Of a DNA stretch of 64,000 nt, positions 42,736 through 52,100 are shown piece after piece. A program made the translations under genes and the position numbers. Within the stretch, counting starts at the first letter, position 1. Every line of letters starts with the position of its first letter. The notes beneath the pieces are model-generated. The model ran no database searches. It was not told the origin of the DNA and saw only the letters and a program-made list of their open reading frames with translations. This DNA comes from Kutzneria viridogrisea (lineage in GTDB: Bacteria; Actinomycetota; Actinomycetes; Mycobacteriales; Pseudonocardiaceae). Location: NCBI GenBank assembly GCA_014138725.1, contig JACJID010000003.1, positions 558,001 through 622,000 of the forward strand, given 5' to 3'.

Positions 42736-43707
42736 ATGGCTCGCACGCGTTTGTACCGAAACGGCGTCCTGGAGAGCGAGGACTTCGATCCCGCCCTTAT
42801 CTCCGACCACCTGGCCGAGCCGGGGGTGGCCGTGTGGCTGGACATGTGCGCTCCCGACGAGGCGGACCTCGCGACCATCAGCGAGGAGCTGGGGCTGCAC
42901 AAACTCGCCGTGGAGGACGCGGTGCACGAGCACCAGCGGCCCAAAGTGGACCGTTACGACTCACACCTGTTCCTTTCCGCTTACCAGGCAACGACAAATG
43001 TTGACAGTGAACGGATCTCGGTGGCCGAAGTGTCGGTTTTCATCACCGAGAAGGCATTGGTCACCGTGCGCAAGAGCCAGGAGTTCGACATCGATCCAGT
43101 GGTGAAGCGGTGGGATTCCGCTCCGGAACTGGCCAAGGGCGGGGTCGCGTTCCTGCTGCACGGCCTGCTCGACCACATCGCGGACAGCCAGTTCGAGGCG
43201 GTGCAGTTCCTGGACGAGCGCATCGAGCAGGTCGAGGAGCAGCTGTTCGGCGACCCGGTGGACCTGCGGCTGATCCAGCGCCGCTCCTACATGCTGCGGC
43301 GCTCCCTGCTGGACCTGCGCAAGGTGACCTCCCCGATGCGCGAGGTGCTCGAAGCCGTGCTGCGCCACGACACGCACCTGGTGGACGATCAGCTCCAGCC
43401 CTACTACCGGGACGTCTACGACCACGTGCTGCGCGCCGACGCCCGCATCGAGTCCCTGCGTGACCTGGTGGCCACGCTGCGCGAGACCGAACTGACCATC
43501 CAGGGCAACCAGATGAACCTGATCATGAAGAAGGTGACCAGCTGGGCCGCGATCATCGCGGTGCCCACGCTGATCACCGGCTTCTACGGGCAGAACATCA
43601 ACTACCCCGGGCTGAACACCGACTGGGGCTTCTGGATCTCCACCGCGGTCATCCTGGTCGCCTCGGCCGTGCTGTACGTGGTGTTCCGCAGGCGCAACTG
43701 GTTGTAG
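42736..43707 (+). CDS. corA: CorA-family magnesium/divalent cation transporter
   Basis: A 323-residue transporter. The N-terminal alpha/beta cytoplasmic domain (VWLDMCAPDEADLATISEELGLHKLAVEDAVHEHQRPKVDRYDSHLFL) is followed by the long stalk helix (to about 255). Two C-terminal membrane helices surround the pore loop TGFYGQNINYPGL. The classical pore signature is GMN; here it is GQN, a variant I also associate with actinobacterial relatives. A basic tail FRRRNWL ends the protein. The ATG at 42736 is the only sensible start. The trp leader ATG lies just 13 bp after the stop, so the trp promoter must lie within this gene or the genes are co-transcribed. Confidence 0.92.
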   Translation: MARTRLYRNGVLESEDFDPALISDHLAEPGVAVWLDMCAPDEADLATISEELGLHKLAVEDAVHEHQRPKVDRYDSHLFLSAYQATTNVDSERISVAEVSVFITEKALVTVRKSQEFDIDPVVKRWDSAPELAKGGVAFLLHGLLDHIADSQFEAVQFLDERIEQVEEQLFGDPVDLRLIQRRSYMLRRSLLDLRKVTSPMREVLEAVLRHDTHLVDDQLQPYYRDVYDHVLRADARIESLRDLVATLRETELTIQGNQMNLIMKKVTSWAAIIAVPTLITGFYGQNINYPGLNTDWGFWISTAVILVASAVLYVVFRRRNWL

Positions 43708-43720
43708 TAGCCTCACCGGC

Positions 43721-43759
43721 ATGACCGCGCGACTGTCCAACTGGTGGCCCGCCTCCTAG
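43721..43759 (+). CDS. trpL: trp leader peptide
   Basis: A 12-residue ORF reading MTARLSNWWPAS then TAG. It carries tandem Trp codons at positions 8-9, the hallmark of transcription attenuation. It is followed at once by a GCCCGCC-TCCTA-GGCGGGC hairpin and then the large terminator-like hairpin, both upstream of the fused anthranilate synthase. When Trp-tRNA is scarce, ribosome stalling at TGGTGG would favour read-through. Attenuation of a trpE-type gene by a Trp-rich leader is known in Streptomyces. Confidence 0.9.
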   Translation: MTARLSNWWPAS

Positions 43760-43776
43760 GCGGGCGCTCTCGCGCA

Positions 43777-43822
43777 CACCCACTCCCGTGGCCGCCTCAC
43801 ACCGAGGCGGCCACGAGTGTGT
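43777..43822 (+). terminator. trp attenuator hairpin
   Basis: ACACCCACTCCCGTGGCCGC... pairs with GAGGCGGCCACGAGTGTGT: an 11-bp perfect core GTGGCCGCCTC, a small bulge, then CACTC/GAGTG and ACAC/GTGT. It is followed by TGTGTTCG, only weakly U-rich. The preceding hairpin (about 43746-43766) overlaps the leader stop codon, and alternative pairing between the two would give the antiterminator. Confidence 0.85.
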
Positions 43823-43873
43823 TCGGGCCAGGTCGCTCCGGTGCGGTGGACCACCAGACCGGAAGGAATTCCC

Positions 43874-45679
43874 GTGCTGCTGGACCGCATCCTCGTCGCC
43901 GACCCGCCGCCCTTCGCCCTGCTGCGCCGCGAGGGCGGTGCGGTGGAGGTGCTGCTCGGCGAGGTCGTGACCCTCGCCGAGCTGGGCGAGATCCCCTTGT
44001 CGGACAAGGAAGTGCTGGCGATCGTGCCGTACCGGCAGATCACCGAGCGCGGCTTCGAGTTCGTGGAGGACCAGGCCCCGCTGCTGGCCCTGCTGGTGTC
44101 CGAACGCGACACCGTGCCCGTGGACCAGGTGCTGGACCGCGTGGCCGACCTGCCCTTCGAACTGGTCGACGCGGGCTTCGACCTGAGCGACCAGGCGTAC
44201 GCGGAGGTCGTGCGCAAGGTGCTGGCCGAGGAGATCGGCCACGGGGCGGGCGCCAACTTCGTGATCAAACGCGAGTACACCGCGCGCATACCCGGCTACA
44301 CCCCCGCGACCGCACTGGCGGTGTTCCGCAGGCTGCTGCTCGGTGAGCGGGGCGCCTACTGGACCTTCCTGGTCAACACCGGCGAGCGGACCTTCGTCGG
44401 CGCCACCCCGGAACGGCACGTCAGCCTCGACGAGGGCACCGTGGTGATGAACCCGATCAGCGGCACCTACCGGCACCCGGACGGGCGACCGGACCGCGAC
44501 CGGTTGCTGGACTTCCTCGGTGACGGCAAGGAGACCGACGAGCTCTACATGGTCGTGGACGAGGAGCTGAAGATGATGGCCGACGTCTGCGACCTGGGCG
44601 GTCGCGTGCTCGGGCCGTACCTGAAGCAGATGTCCCGGCTGACCCACACCGAGTACCTGCTGTCCGGGCAGACCTCGCTGGACGCCAGGGAAGTGTTGCG
44701 CCGCACCATGTTCGCCGCGACCGTGACGGGCAGCCCGCTGGAGAGCGCCTGCCGGGTGATCGCCCGCTACGAGCAGCGCGGGCGCGGCTACTACAGCGGG
44801 GTCATCGCGCTGATCGGCCCGCACGGGTCCACTGTGGACGCACCGATCCTCATCCGTACCGCCGAGATCGCACGTGACGGCTCGCTGCGCGTCGGGGTCG
44901 GCGCCACGCTGGTGCGCAACTCGGTGCCGGACAACGAGGTCGCCGAGACCCATGCCAAGGCCGCCGGGGTGCTCGCCGCGCTGCACGGCCGATCCGGTTC
45001 CGGCCCCGCGGTCCAGTCCTTCGCCGAGGACGAGCAGGTGCGGCAGGCGCTGGCCGCCCGCAACGGCACGCTGGCCCGGTTCTGGCTGGACAGCCACCAG
45101 TCGCTGCCCACCCCGCTGGCGGGTCGGCGGGCGCTGGTCGTGGACGCCGAGGACACGTTCACCGCCATGTTGCGGCACATGCTGCGCACGCTGGGGCTGG
45201 CGGTCACCACCGTGCGGTACGACGCGGACCCGGACCTCGACGGCTACGACCTGGTCGTCGCAGGTCCGGGTCCAGGCGACCCGCGTGAGGTCACCGACCC
45301 GAAGATGGCCGCCATGCGGGCGATCGTGGACCGTACGCTCCACAGTGGACAGCCGCTGCTGGCGGTCTGCCTCGGCCACCAGGTGCTGTGCTCGCTGTTG
45401 GGCTTCGAGCTGGTGCGCAAGGAGCTGCCGTACCAGGGCGTGCAGCGGGAGGTCGACCTGTTCGGGGCGCAACACCGGGTCGGCTTCTACAGCACGTTCG
45501 TGGCCCTGGCCGGAGCCGACGCGTTCGGTGACGTGGCGGTGAGCCGGGACGCCGTCAGCGGTGAGGTGCACGCGCTGCGCGGTCCTCGGTTCGCCTCCAC
45601 CCAGTTCCACCCCGAGTCGGTGCTCACCGAACACGGCATCGACCTGCTGACCAAGCTGGTGCTCGGCATCCTGCCGTAA
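43874..45679 (+). CDS. trpE: Fused anthranilate synthase (TrpE-TrpG), phenazine-type architecture
   Basis: A 601-residue bifunctional enzyme converting chorismate and glutamine to anthranilate. The chorismate-binding domain (about 1-395) includes NFVIKREYTARIPGY, MNPISGTYRHPDGR, ETDELYMVVDEELKMMADVC and GYYSGVIALIG. The glutamine amidotransferase domain (about 415-601) has LVVAGPGPGDPRE, the nucleophile Cys499 in AVCLGHQVLCSLLG, and the His-Glu pair in STQFHPESV. The fusion resembles Streptomyces TrpE(G) and PhzE. The GTG at 43874 follows GGAAGGAATTCCC. Control by the Trp-Trp attenuator points to primary tryptophan biosynthesis or a Trp-derived metabolite. No other trp genes are adjacent. Confidence 0.93.
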   Translation: MLLDRILVADPPPFALLRREGGAVEVLLGEVVTLAELGEIPLSDKEVLAIVPYRQITERGFEFVEDQAPLLALLVSERDTVPVDQVLDRVADLPFELVDAGFDLSDQAYAEVVRKVLAEEIGHGAGANFVIKREYTARIPGYTPATALAVFRRLLLGERGAYWTFLVNTGERTFVGATPERHVSLDEGTVVMNPISGTYRHPDGRPDRDRLLDFLGDGKETDELYMVVDEELKMMADVCDLGGRVLGPYLKQMSRLTHTEYLLSGQTSLDAREVLRRTMFAATVTGSPLESACRVIARYEQRGRGYYSGVIALIGPHGSTVDAPILIRTAEIARDGSLRVGVGATLVRNSVPDNEVAETHAKAAGVLAALHGRSGSGPAVQSFAEDEQVRQALAARNGTLARFWLDSHQSLPTPLAGRRALVVDAEDTFTAMLRHMLRTLGLAVTTVRYDADPDLDGYDLVVAGPGPGDPREVTDPKMAAMRAIVDRTLHSGQPLLAVCLGHQVLCSLLGFELVRKELPYQGVQREVDLFGAQHRVGFYSTFVALAGADAFGDVAVSRDAVSGEVHALRGPRFASTQFHPESVLTEHGIDLLTKLVLGILP

Positions 45680-45751
45680 CGGGGCACTTGCCCGCGGGGC
45701 GGGAGATGCGCTGAGATGGGTCTGCCGCCGCCGGGCCCAGAAGGGACACCC

Positions 45752-47032
45752 ATGCGCGCCTCCCGCCTCGCGACGGCGAGTCTGCTGATCGTCGCGACCG
45801 CCTTGAGCACGCCAGCCCCCGCCACCGCGGCACCCGCCGACGGCCAGTACTACCTGCAAAGCGCCGACACCGGGCTGAACGCCGCCGACAGCGGTGGCAC
45901 CATCGCCGCCCACCGCCCCAAGGGCAACGAGGACCACCAGCAGTGGGTGCTCCGCAGCAGCGGGGACACCGTGACCCTCAGCAACGCCGACGAGAGCAAC
46001 GCCTGCCTGGGGCGCAGCGGGGGCAAGGCCGTGCGCCTGGCCTGCGACAGCCCCGACGCGCGGTGGACCCTCGCCGAGGGCTACTCCCTGCGCGCGCCCG
46101 GCACCGACTCCTACCTGCGCGCCGACCTGACGCTGGGCGCCGCCGCCCGCTGGTACCTCACCCCGGTCACCGCCCGCACCGCACCGATGCCCGCGGACCC
46201 GCGCCTGGACCAGGTCACCTTCCTGACCGCGCACAACGCCTTCGCCAACGGGGTGGACGGCGGGTTCGCGCCGCCGTTCGTCAACCTGTTCCCCAACCAG
46301 AACCGCGGCATCAGCCAGCAGCTCGCCGACGGGGTGCGCGGCTTCATGATGGACATCTACCAGACCCCCGACGGGGCCATCCTGTGCCACACCAGTTGCA
46401 CGCTGGTGAGCAAGCCGGTGGCCCTGTGGGTGGACGTGCAGCGGGTCGTCGACTTCCTGCGCCAGCACCCGGACCAGTTCGTGACGATCTTCCTCGAGGA
46501 CTACGTCGACGCCGCCCTGCTGCGCTCCGAGCTCGCCCGCGTGAACGGGCTCGCCGACCTGCTGTACCGCCCCGACCGCACCGGGGTCCGCCAGAACGGC
46601 TGGCCCACCCTGTCCTCCCTGGTGGCCGCCAACCAGCGGCTGATGATCTTCACCGACCACGACCGCGGCAGCGACTCGGTGGCCCGCGACAGCTTCGGCG
46701 TGATGTACCAGCGCGAGTGGACCGTCGAGAACTACTGGTCCATGGGTTCCGGGGTCGGCAACTCCGACTGGTCCTGCTACAGCCGGTGGTCCGAGATCCC
46801 GCTGACCGCCGACCAGTCCCCGTTCCACCCGCTGTTCGTCATGAACCACTTCCGCGACACGCCCATGAGCGGCACCATCAGCACCGACAACGGCAAGCTG
46901 CTCGACCGCGCCCAACGCTTCTGCCAGCCCGCCGCGCGCAAGAAGCCCACCTACCTGGCCGTGGACCGCTACGACCTCAGCAACCCCATGTCCGCCGTCA
47001 CCGCCCTGAACGGCTACCTCTACACGCCCTGA
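45752..47032 (+). CDS. Secreted phosphatidylinositol-specific phospholipase C-like protein
   Basis: A 426-residue exported protein. A signal peptide (about 1-30, LLIVATALSTPAPATA) is followed by a ~120-residue beta-trefoil-like segment with QQWVL and ARWTL repeats (about 35-145). A PI-PLC X-type TIM barrel comes next: QVTFLTAHNAFAN carries the first catalytic His, RGFMMDIYQTPDGAILCHTSC carries the second, and VTIFLEDYV and YLAVDRYDL complete the site. Such enzymes cleave phosphoinositides or GPI anchors outside the cell; many actinobacterial members are uncharacterised. The ATG at 45752 has GAAGGGA upstream; a longer GTG/ATG frame lacks one. It ends at the 25-bp hairpin. Confidence 0.85.
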   Translation: MRASRLATASLLIVATALSTPAPATAAPADGQYYLQSADTGLNAADSGGTIAAHRPKGNEDHQQWVLRSSGDTVTLSNADESNACLGRSGGKAVRLACDSPDARWTLAEGYSLRAPGTDSYLRADLTLGAAARWYLTPVTARTAPMPADPRLDQVTFLTAHNAFANGVDGGFAPPFVNLFPNQNRGISQQLADGVRGFMMDIYQTPDGAILCHTSCTLVSKPVALWVDVQRVVDFLRQHPDQFVTIFLEDYVDAALLRSELARVNGLADLLYRPDRTGVRQNGWPTLSSLVAANQRLMIFTDHDRGSDSVARDSFGVMYQREWTVENYWSMGSGVGNSDWSCYSRWSEIPLTADQSPFHPLFVMNHFRDTPMSGTISTDNGKLLDRAQRFCQPAARKKPTYLAVDRYDLSNPMSAVTALNGYLYTP

Positions 47033-47037
47033 GGAGT

Positions 47038-47090
47038 GCCATGAAAGTGCCGTTCGTGGCGTTAGACGCCAGGAACGGCACTTTCATGGC
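47038..47090. terminator. 25-bp-stem hairpin between convergent genes
   Basis: The left arm begins GCCATGAAAGTGCCGTTCGT and pairs with its complement at 47066-47090 with 24 of 25 bases matched, leaving a TAG loop. It lies 6 bp past the PI-PLC stop and 23 bp before the kinase stop, so it can terminate both. The arms include a start-like ATG AAA GTG on both strands. Its near-perfect symmetry and length are greater than a terminator needs, suggesting a dispersed palindromic element. Confidence 0.85.
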
Positions 47091-47112
47091 ATCGGCTCGC
47101 GTCAGAGCTCGT

Positions 47113-49020
47113 TCACGGCCGCCGGACCACCGTGGTCACCGGCCCCTCGTGGGTGAGGCCCGCGCCGTGCAGCCAGCCGTCGAGCTGCTGCTGGACCCGG
47201 CCCAGGGTGGGTCGGCGGTTGGGGTCCTTGTCCAGCGAGGCCATGAGCAGGCGGCGGTGCACGGAGCGCTCGGGCAGTCGGTTGCAGGGCTCGCCGTTGG
47301 CGGCGGCCATCAGCGCGGCCATGGGGTTGTCACGGCTGCCGCGCGGGGGGTGGCCGGTGAGGGCGTAGCTGACGGTGGCGGCGAGCTGCCAGGCGTCGGA
47401 GGCGGGGCTGGCCTGCTCACCCCGGGCGACCTCGGGGGCGAGGAAGTCGGGGGTGCCCATCATCATGCCGGTGGCGGTCAGGGTGCTGTCCCCGCGCCGC
47501 CTTGCCAGGCCGAAGTCGATCAGGTGCGCGGTGCCGGACTGGTCGATGATGACGTTGGACGGCTTGAGGTCGCGGTGCAGCACGGACTTCTCGTGCGCGG
47601 CGCCCAGCGCACCGGCCATGGTCACCCACAGCCGGGCGGCGGCCACGTCGTCGACCAGGCCGTTGTCGTGCAGGGCCTGGGCGAGCGAGGGCCCCTCGAC
47701 GTACTCCATGACGATCGCGAGGCCGTCGGCGTCCTCGAGGATGTCGTAGACGCGCACGCAGTGCGGGTGCCGGACGGCGGCCAGCGCGCGGGCCTCGCGC
47801 AACATGCGCTGCTCGCTGTCCGGGTCGGTGGCGTGCGCGATCTTGATGGCCACCTTGCGGCCCAGGCTCGCGTCCATGGCCAGCCACACCTTGCCGAAGC
47901 CGCCCTGGCCGAGCTGGCGGATGCGGCGGAACCGCCCGCCGAAGGAGTCCCCGGTGGCGTCGAACTTGGTGGGCGCGTCCAGGTTGGCGGTGGTCGTGGG
48001 CGTCACCGGCTTGTCCCGCATCCAGGGCAGCGGCCCAGGCGTGTCGGCGAGCCCAGCCAGCGGCGCGGCGGCACTGGCAGCGGCCACGGGCGGCAGGGCG
48101 GGCCGGGGCTGGGGCTGTTGGCGCACGGGCTGGGGCTGGGGCGCCTGCTCGTACACCCTGGTCGGCGGGTTGGGCCGGGGCGGGGGCTGCTGCGCGAGCG
48201 GGCGCTGGGTCTGGGCGGGCGGCGGCTGGTGCTGCTGGACCTGTGACCGCGGCTGCGAGGGCTGCGCGGCCGGGGTGTGGGCGGACTGGTGCGCCTGGTG
48301 CGACTGCTGCGGGGCGGCGGCGGGCGCGGGGTGCAGCACGGCGTCGCTGGGGGTGCCGACGGCCTTGACCACGAGCACGCCCAGCGCGCTGACCGGCAGG
48401 AAGCCGAGCCAGAGCAGGCCGGTGACCCCTGCGGACAACTCCGCGGTGAGCAGGGCGAAGGCGAGGAACGGCGCGTAGTACAGGCGTGCGGGCCAGCGGG
48501 CACCCCCGCGGAACGCCTGCTTGGCCTGGCGGGTGATCCAGAACAGCACGAACGCGGGCACGACGACCAGCGCGGCGATGGACACCCAGCGCACCGGGGC
48601 GGACTCGTAGCTGGTGATGGCCAGGCCGACTCTGGGCGAGCCGCCGAGCAACTGGTTCTGGCTGGGCAGCACGAAGCAGGTGTGCTCGGTGAGCGAGCCG
48701 ACCCCGGACATGCCCAGGCTGGTGCCGCCCGCGGCGAGGGTCCGGAACACCTGACTGGCGCCGCCGAACAGCCAGAACGGCAGCAGGAAGTTGCCCAGCA
48801 CGCCCAGTCCGATGAACACGGCGACGGTGCCCAGGGTGTACCGGTTACCACTGACCTTCCGGATCAGGGCGACGACGATCGCGGTCACGACCGGCAGCAG
48901 GGCGATCACGCCTCCTGCCGCGGCCGTGGTCCACAGCCAGTCGCCGGGGCAGATCCCGAGCCCGAACACGCCGTGCAGCCCGGACAGGAGCCTCCCGACC
49001 AGAGCGACGACACCATCCAC
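47113..49020 (-). CDS. Serine/threonine protein kinase with N-terminal membrane domain
   Basis: A 635-residue kinase with unusual order. About six hydrophobic segments occupy residues 1-225. A Pro/Gln/Ala-rich linker (about 228-345) follows, and the catalytic domain is at the C-terminus (about 365-625). Kinase signatures: GQGGFGKVWLA (P-loop), VAIKIA (ATP lysine), HRDLKPSN (catalytic loop), DFGLA (metal), GTPDFLAPE (P+1). Most actinobacterial Pkn proteins instead have an N-terminal kinase followed by one membrane helix. The GTG start is at 49020. It lies downstream of the giant surface-protein gene on the same strand, separated by a hairpin. Sensor function is inferred. Confidence 0.88.
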   Translation of the reverse strand: MDGVVALVGRLLSGLHGVFGLGICPGDWLWTTAAAGGVIALLPVVTAIVVALIRKVSGNRYTLGTVAVFIGLGVLGNFLLPFWLFGGASQVFRTLAAGGTSLGMSGVGSLTEHTCFVLPSQNQLLGGSPRVGLAITSYESAPVRWVSIAALVVVPAFVLFWITRQAKQAFRGGARWPARLYYAPFLAFALLTAELSAGVTGLLWLGFLPVSALGVLVVKAVGTPSDAVLHPAPAAAPQQSHQAHQSAHTPAAQPSQPRSQVQQHQPPPAQTQRPLAQQPPPRPNPPTRVYEQAPQPQPVRQQPQPRPALPPVAAASAAAPLAGLADTPGPLPWMRDKPVTPTTTANLDAPTKFDATGDSFGGRFRRIRQLGQGGFGKVWLAMDASLGRKVAIKIAHATDPDSEQRMLREARALAAVRHPHCVRVYDILEDADGLAIVMEYVEGPSLAQALHDNGLVDDVAAARLWVTMAGALGAAHEKSVLHRDLKPSNVIIDQSGTAHLIDFGLARRRGDSTLTATGMMMGTPDFLAPEVARGEQASPASDAWQLAATVSYALTGHPPRGSRDNPMAALMAAANGEPCNRLPERSVHRRLLMASLDKDPNRRPTLGRVQQQLDGWLHGAGLTHEGPVTTVVRRP

Positions 49021-49048
49021 GACGCCAGACTATTGCAATCGTGCCGGT

Positions 49049-49078
49049 GCCCGGCGGCGTTGCCGACTACCGCCGGGC
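49049..49078 (-). terminator. Hairpin between the giant surface-protein gene and the kinase gene
   Basis: GCCCGGCGG pairs with CCGCCGGGC around a 12-base loop, 67 bp below the stop of the 2494-codon gene and 29 bp before the kinase start. It could terminate the long transcript; alternatively it lies in the kinase leader. Confidence 0.55.
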
Positions 49079-49144
49079 GAGTGTCCTGATCATGGATTTG
49101 GTTGCTGGGACGCTCACCACGTCACGCCAGATACGTGAGTGGGG

Positions 49145-52100
49145 TCACAGTCGGCGACGGCCCCGGCGCCTGCGCCCGGCCAGCACCAGCAGCGCGCCCG
49201 CGAACAGCAGGAACAGGGCGCTGACCAGGCCGACCGTCACGTCGGCACCCGTGCTGGCCAGTCCGGGCCGCTCGGGCAGCACTGGCGGCGGCGGTACCGG
49301 ACGCGGGCTGACCGGCGTGTTCGTGCCGCAGTCCAGCCCGGGGCAGTTGCCGCCCGGGGTGTCCGAGGTCACCACGTTGACCAGCGCGCGGTCCCCGGCG
49401 GCGGTCACCAGCACCGAGTACGTGACCACGGCCTGCCCGCCGACCGGCAGGTCACCGGTCCAGGCCAGCTTCGGCGCGGTGTAGCCGACCGCGCCGATCG
49501 TGGCCTTGGCGTCCCCGTTGTACGTGGCGTCGTCCAGCACCCCGGACAGGTCATCGGTGAACGAAGCGTGCAGCAAGGTCTGCCCGATGTTCGTGACCGT
49601 GACCGTGTACGTCACGGTGTCGCCCGCGGTCGCCCGCGCCTTGTCCACGGTCTTGACCAGCTTCACGCCGCCGACCGGGGTCGTGGTGGCGCAGTCCGGC
49701 CCGGGGCAGTTCCAGCCGCTGACGGTGTTGACCAGTTTGTGGTCCCCGTTGCCGGTGACCCTGACCGAGTACGTGATCACCGCCTGCGCGCCGATCGGCA
49801 GCGAGCCGGTCCAGGTGAGCTTCGGCGCGGCGTAGTCCACCGCGCCGACCGTGGCCTTGGCATCGGCGTTGTAGGTCGCGTCGTCGAGGACCCCGGACAG
49901 GTCGTCGGTGAACGAGGCGTTGTCCTGCACTGTCTGGCCGGTGTTGGTCACCTGCACCGTGTACGTCACGAGGTCGCCGGGATTGGCCTGCTGCTGGCTC
50001 GCCCGCTTGACGATCTTCAGCCCGGCGACGGGCGTGCTGGTGCCGCACCGCGGGTCGGGGCAGTTGCCGCCCGGGGTCTGGGAGGTCACCGCGTTGGTCA
50101 GCACGTGGTCACCGGCCCCGGTGACCTGCACCGAGTACGTGACCACCGCCTGTTCGCCGACCGGCAGCACCCCGTTCCACAGCAGCTTCGGCGCCGCGTA
50201 GCGGGTAGCGCCGATCGTGGCCTTGGCGTCCCCGGTGTACGTCGCGTCGTCCAGCACCCCGGACAGGTCGTCAGTGAACGAGGCGTTCAGCACGGTCTGG
50301 CCGGTGTTCGTGACCGTGACGGTGTAGACCACCAGGTCACCGGGCTTGGCCTGCTGCTGGCTCACGGTCTTGCTGATCCGCAGGCCCGGCAGCAGGGTCT
50401 CCGTCGAGCAGTCGGGACCTGGGCAGTTGTTGCCCGGCGTGTCGGAGACGACCGTGTTGCTCAGCTTGTGATCGCCCGCCGCGGTGACCTGCACCGAGTA
50501 CGTCACCAGGGCTTCGGCACCGATCGACAGCGAACCGGTCCACGACAGTTTCGGCGCCGTGTAGGAGACCGTGCCGACCGTGGCCTTGGCATCGGCGTTG
50601 TACGTGGCATCGTCGATGACGTTTGTCAGGTCGTCGGTGAAAGACGCGTCCTGCACGGTCTGGCCGGTGTTGGTGACCGTGACGCTGTAGGTCACGGTGT
50701 CACCCGGCTTGACGTCTGCGGAGCTGGCCTTCTTCACGATGCGCAGACCGGACACCGGCGTGGTGGTACCGCACTTGCCGTCCGCGCAGTTGTTGCCCGG
50801 CGTGTCGGACACGACGGTGTTGGTGAGCTTGTGGTCTCCGTTGCCGGTGACCTGCACCGAGTACGTCACCACGGCTTGAGCCCCGACCGACAAGGCGCCG
50901 GTCCAGGTGAGTTTCGGTGCGGCGTAAGACGTTGCACCGACCGTGGCCTTCGCGTCGGCGTTGAACGTGGCGTCATCGAGCACACCGGACAGATCGTCGG
51001 TGAACGAGGCGTTCTGCGCGGTCTGACCCGTGTTGCGGACGGTGACGGTGTAGGTGATCGTGTCGCCGGGATTGGCCTGCGCGGCGCTCGCGGTCTTGGT
51101 GATCTGCAAGCCGGGCAACAGGGTTTGGGTTGCGCAGTCCGGTCCGGGGCAGTTGTTGCCCGGTGTGTCGGAGACAACCGCGTTGCTGAGCTTGTGATCA
51201 CCAGCCCCCGTCACGCGAACCGAGTATGTGATCACCGCCTGCGCGCCGATCAGCAGCGAGCCGGTCCAGGTGAGTTTCGGTGCGGCGTAAGACGTTGCAC
51301 CGACCGTGGCCTTGGCATCGGCGTTGTACGTGGCATCATCGATGACGTTGGTCAGGTCGTCGGTGAAAGACGCGTCCTGCACGGTCTGACCGGTGTTGGA
51401 CACCGTCACGGTGTAGGTCACGGTGTCACCCGGCTTGGCCTCAGCGGAGCTGGCCTTCTTCACGATGCGCAGACCGGACACCGGCGTGGTGGTGGAATTC
51501 CCGCCGGTCACGGAGTTGACCAGCTTGTGGTCCCCGGCACCGGTCACCAGCACCGAGTACGTGACAACGGACTTGGCGCCGATCGGCAGTGTGCCGTTCC
51601 ATGACAACTTTGGCGCCGCATAGGAGATCGTGCCGACCGTGGCCTTGGCGTCGGCGTTGTACGTGGCATCGTCCAGCACACCGGACAGGTCATCGGCGAA
51701 CGAGGCGTCCAGCACGGTCTGGCCCGTGTTGGTCACCGTCACGGTGTAGGTCACGGTGTCACCGGGATTGGCCTGCTTGGTGCTGACCGTCTTCACGATC
51801 TCCACACCGGGCAGCGCGACCGTGTTGGTGCAGCGCGGGTCCCCGGACTGCGGGGCGCAGTTGTTGCCCGGGGTGTCGGAGGAGACCACGTTGCGCAGCA
51901 GGTGGTCGCCGGTGATCGGCTTGGCGACCGTGACCGTGTACGTGACAGTGGCCGAGGCGCCCACGGGCAGGCTGCCGGTCCAGGACAACTTCGGCGCGGC
52001 GTACGAAACCGTGCCGACACTGGCCTTCGCGTCGTTGGTGTACGAGGCGTCGTCCAGCACACCGGTCAGGTCGTCGGTGAACGAGGCCGTGGGCAGGTCG

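Noticed and set aside
43649-46915. 1088-codon minus-strand frame
   Set aside because: Antisense to the fused anthranilate synthase and PI-PLC genes; also crosses the trp attenuator.
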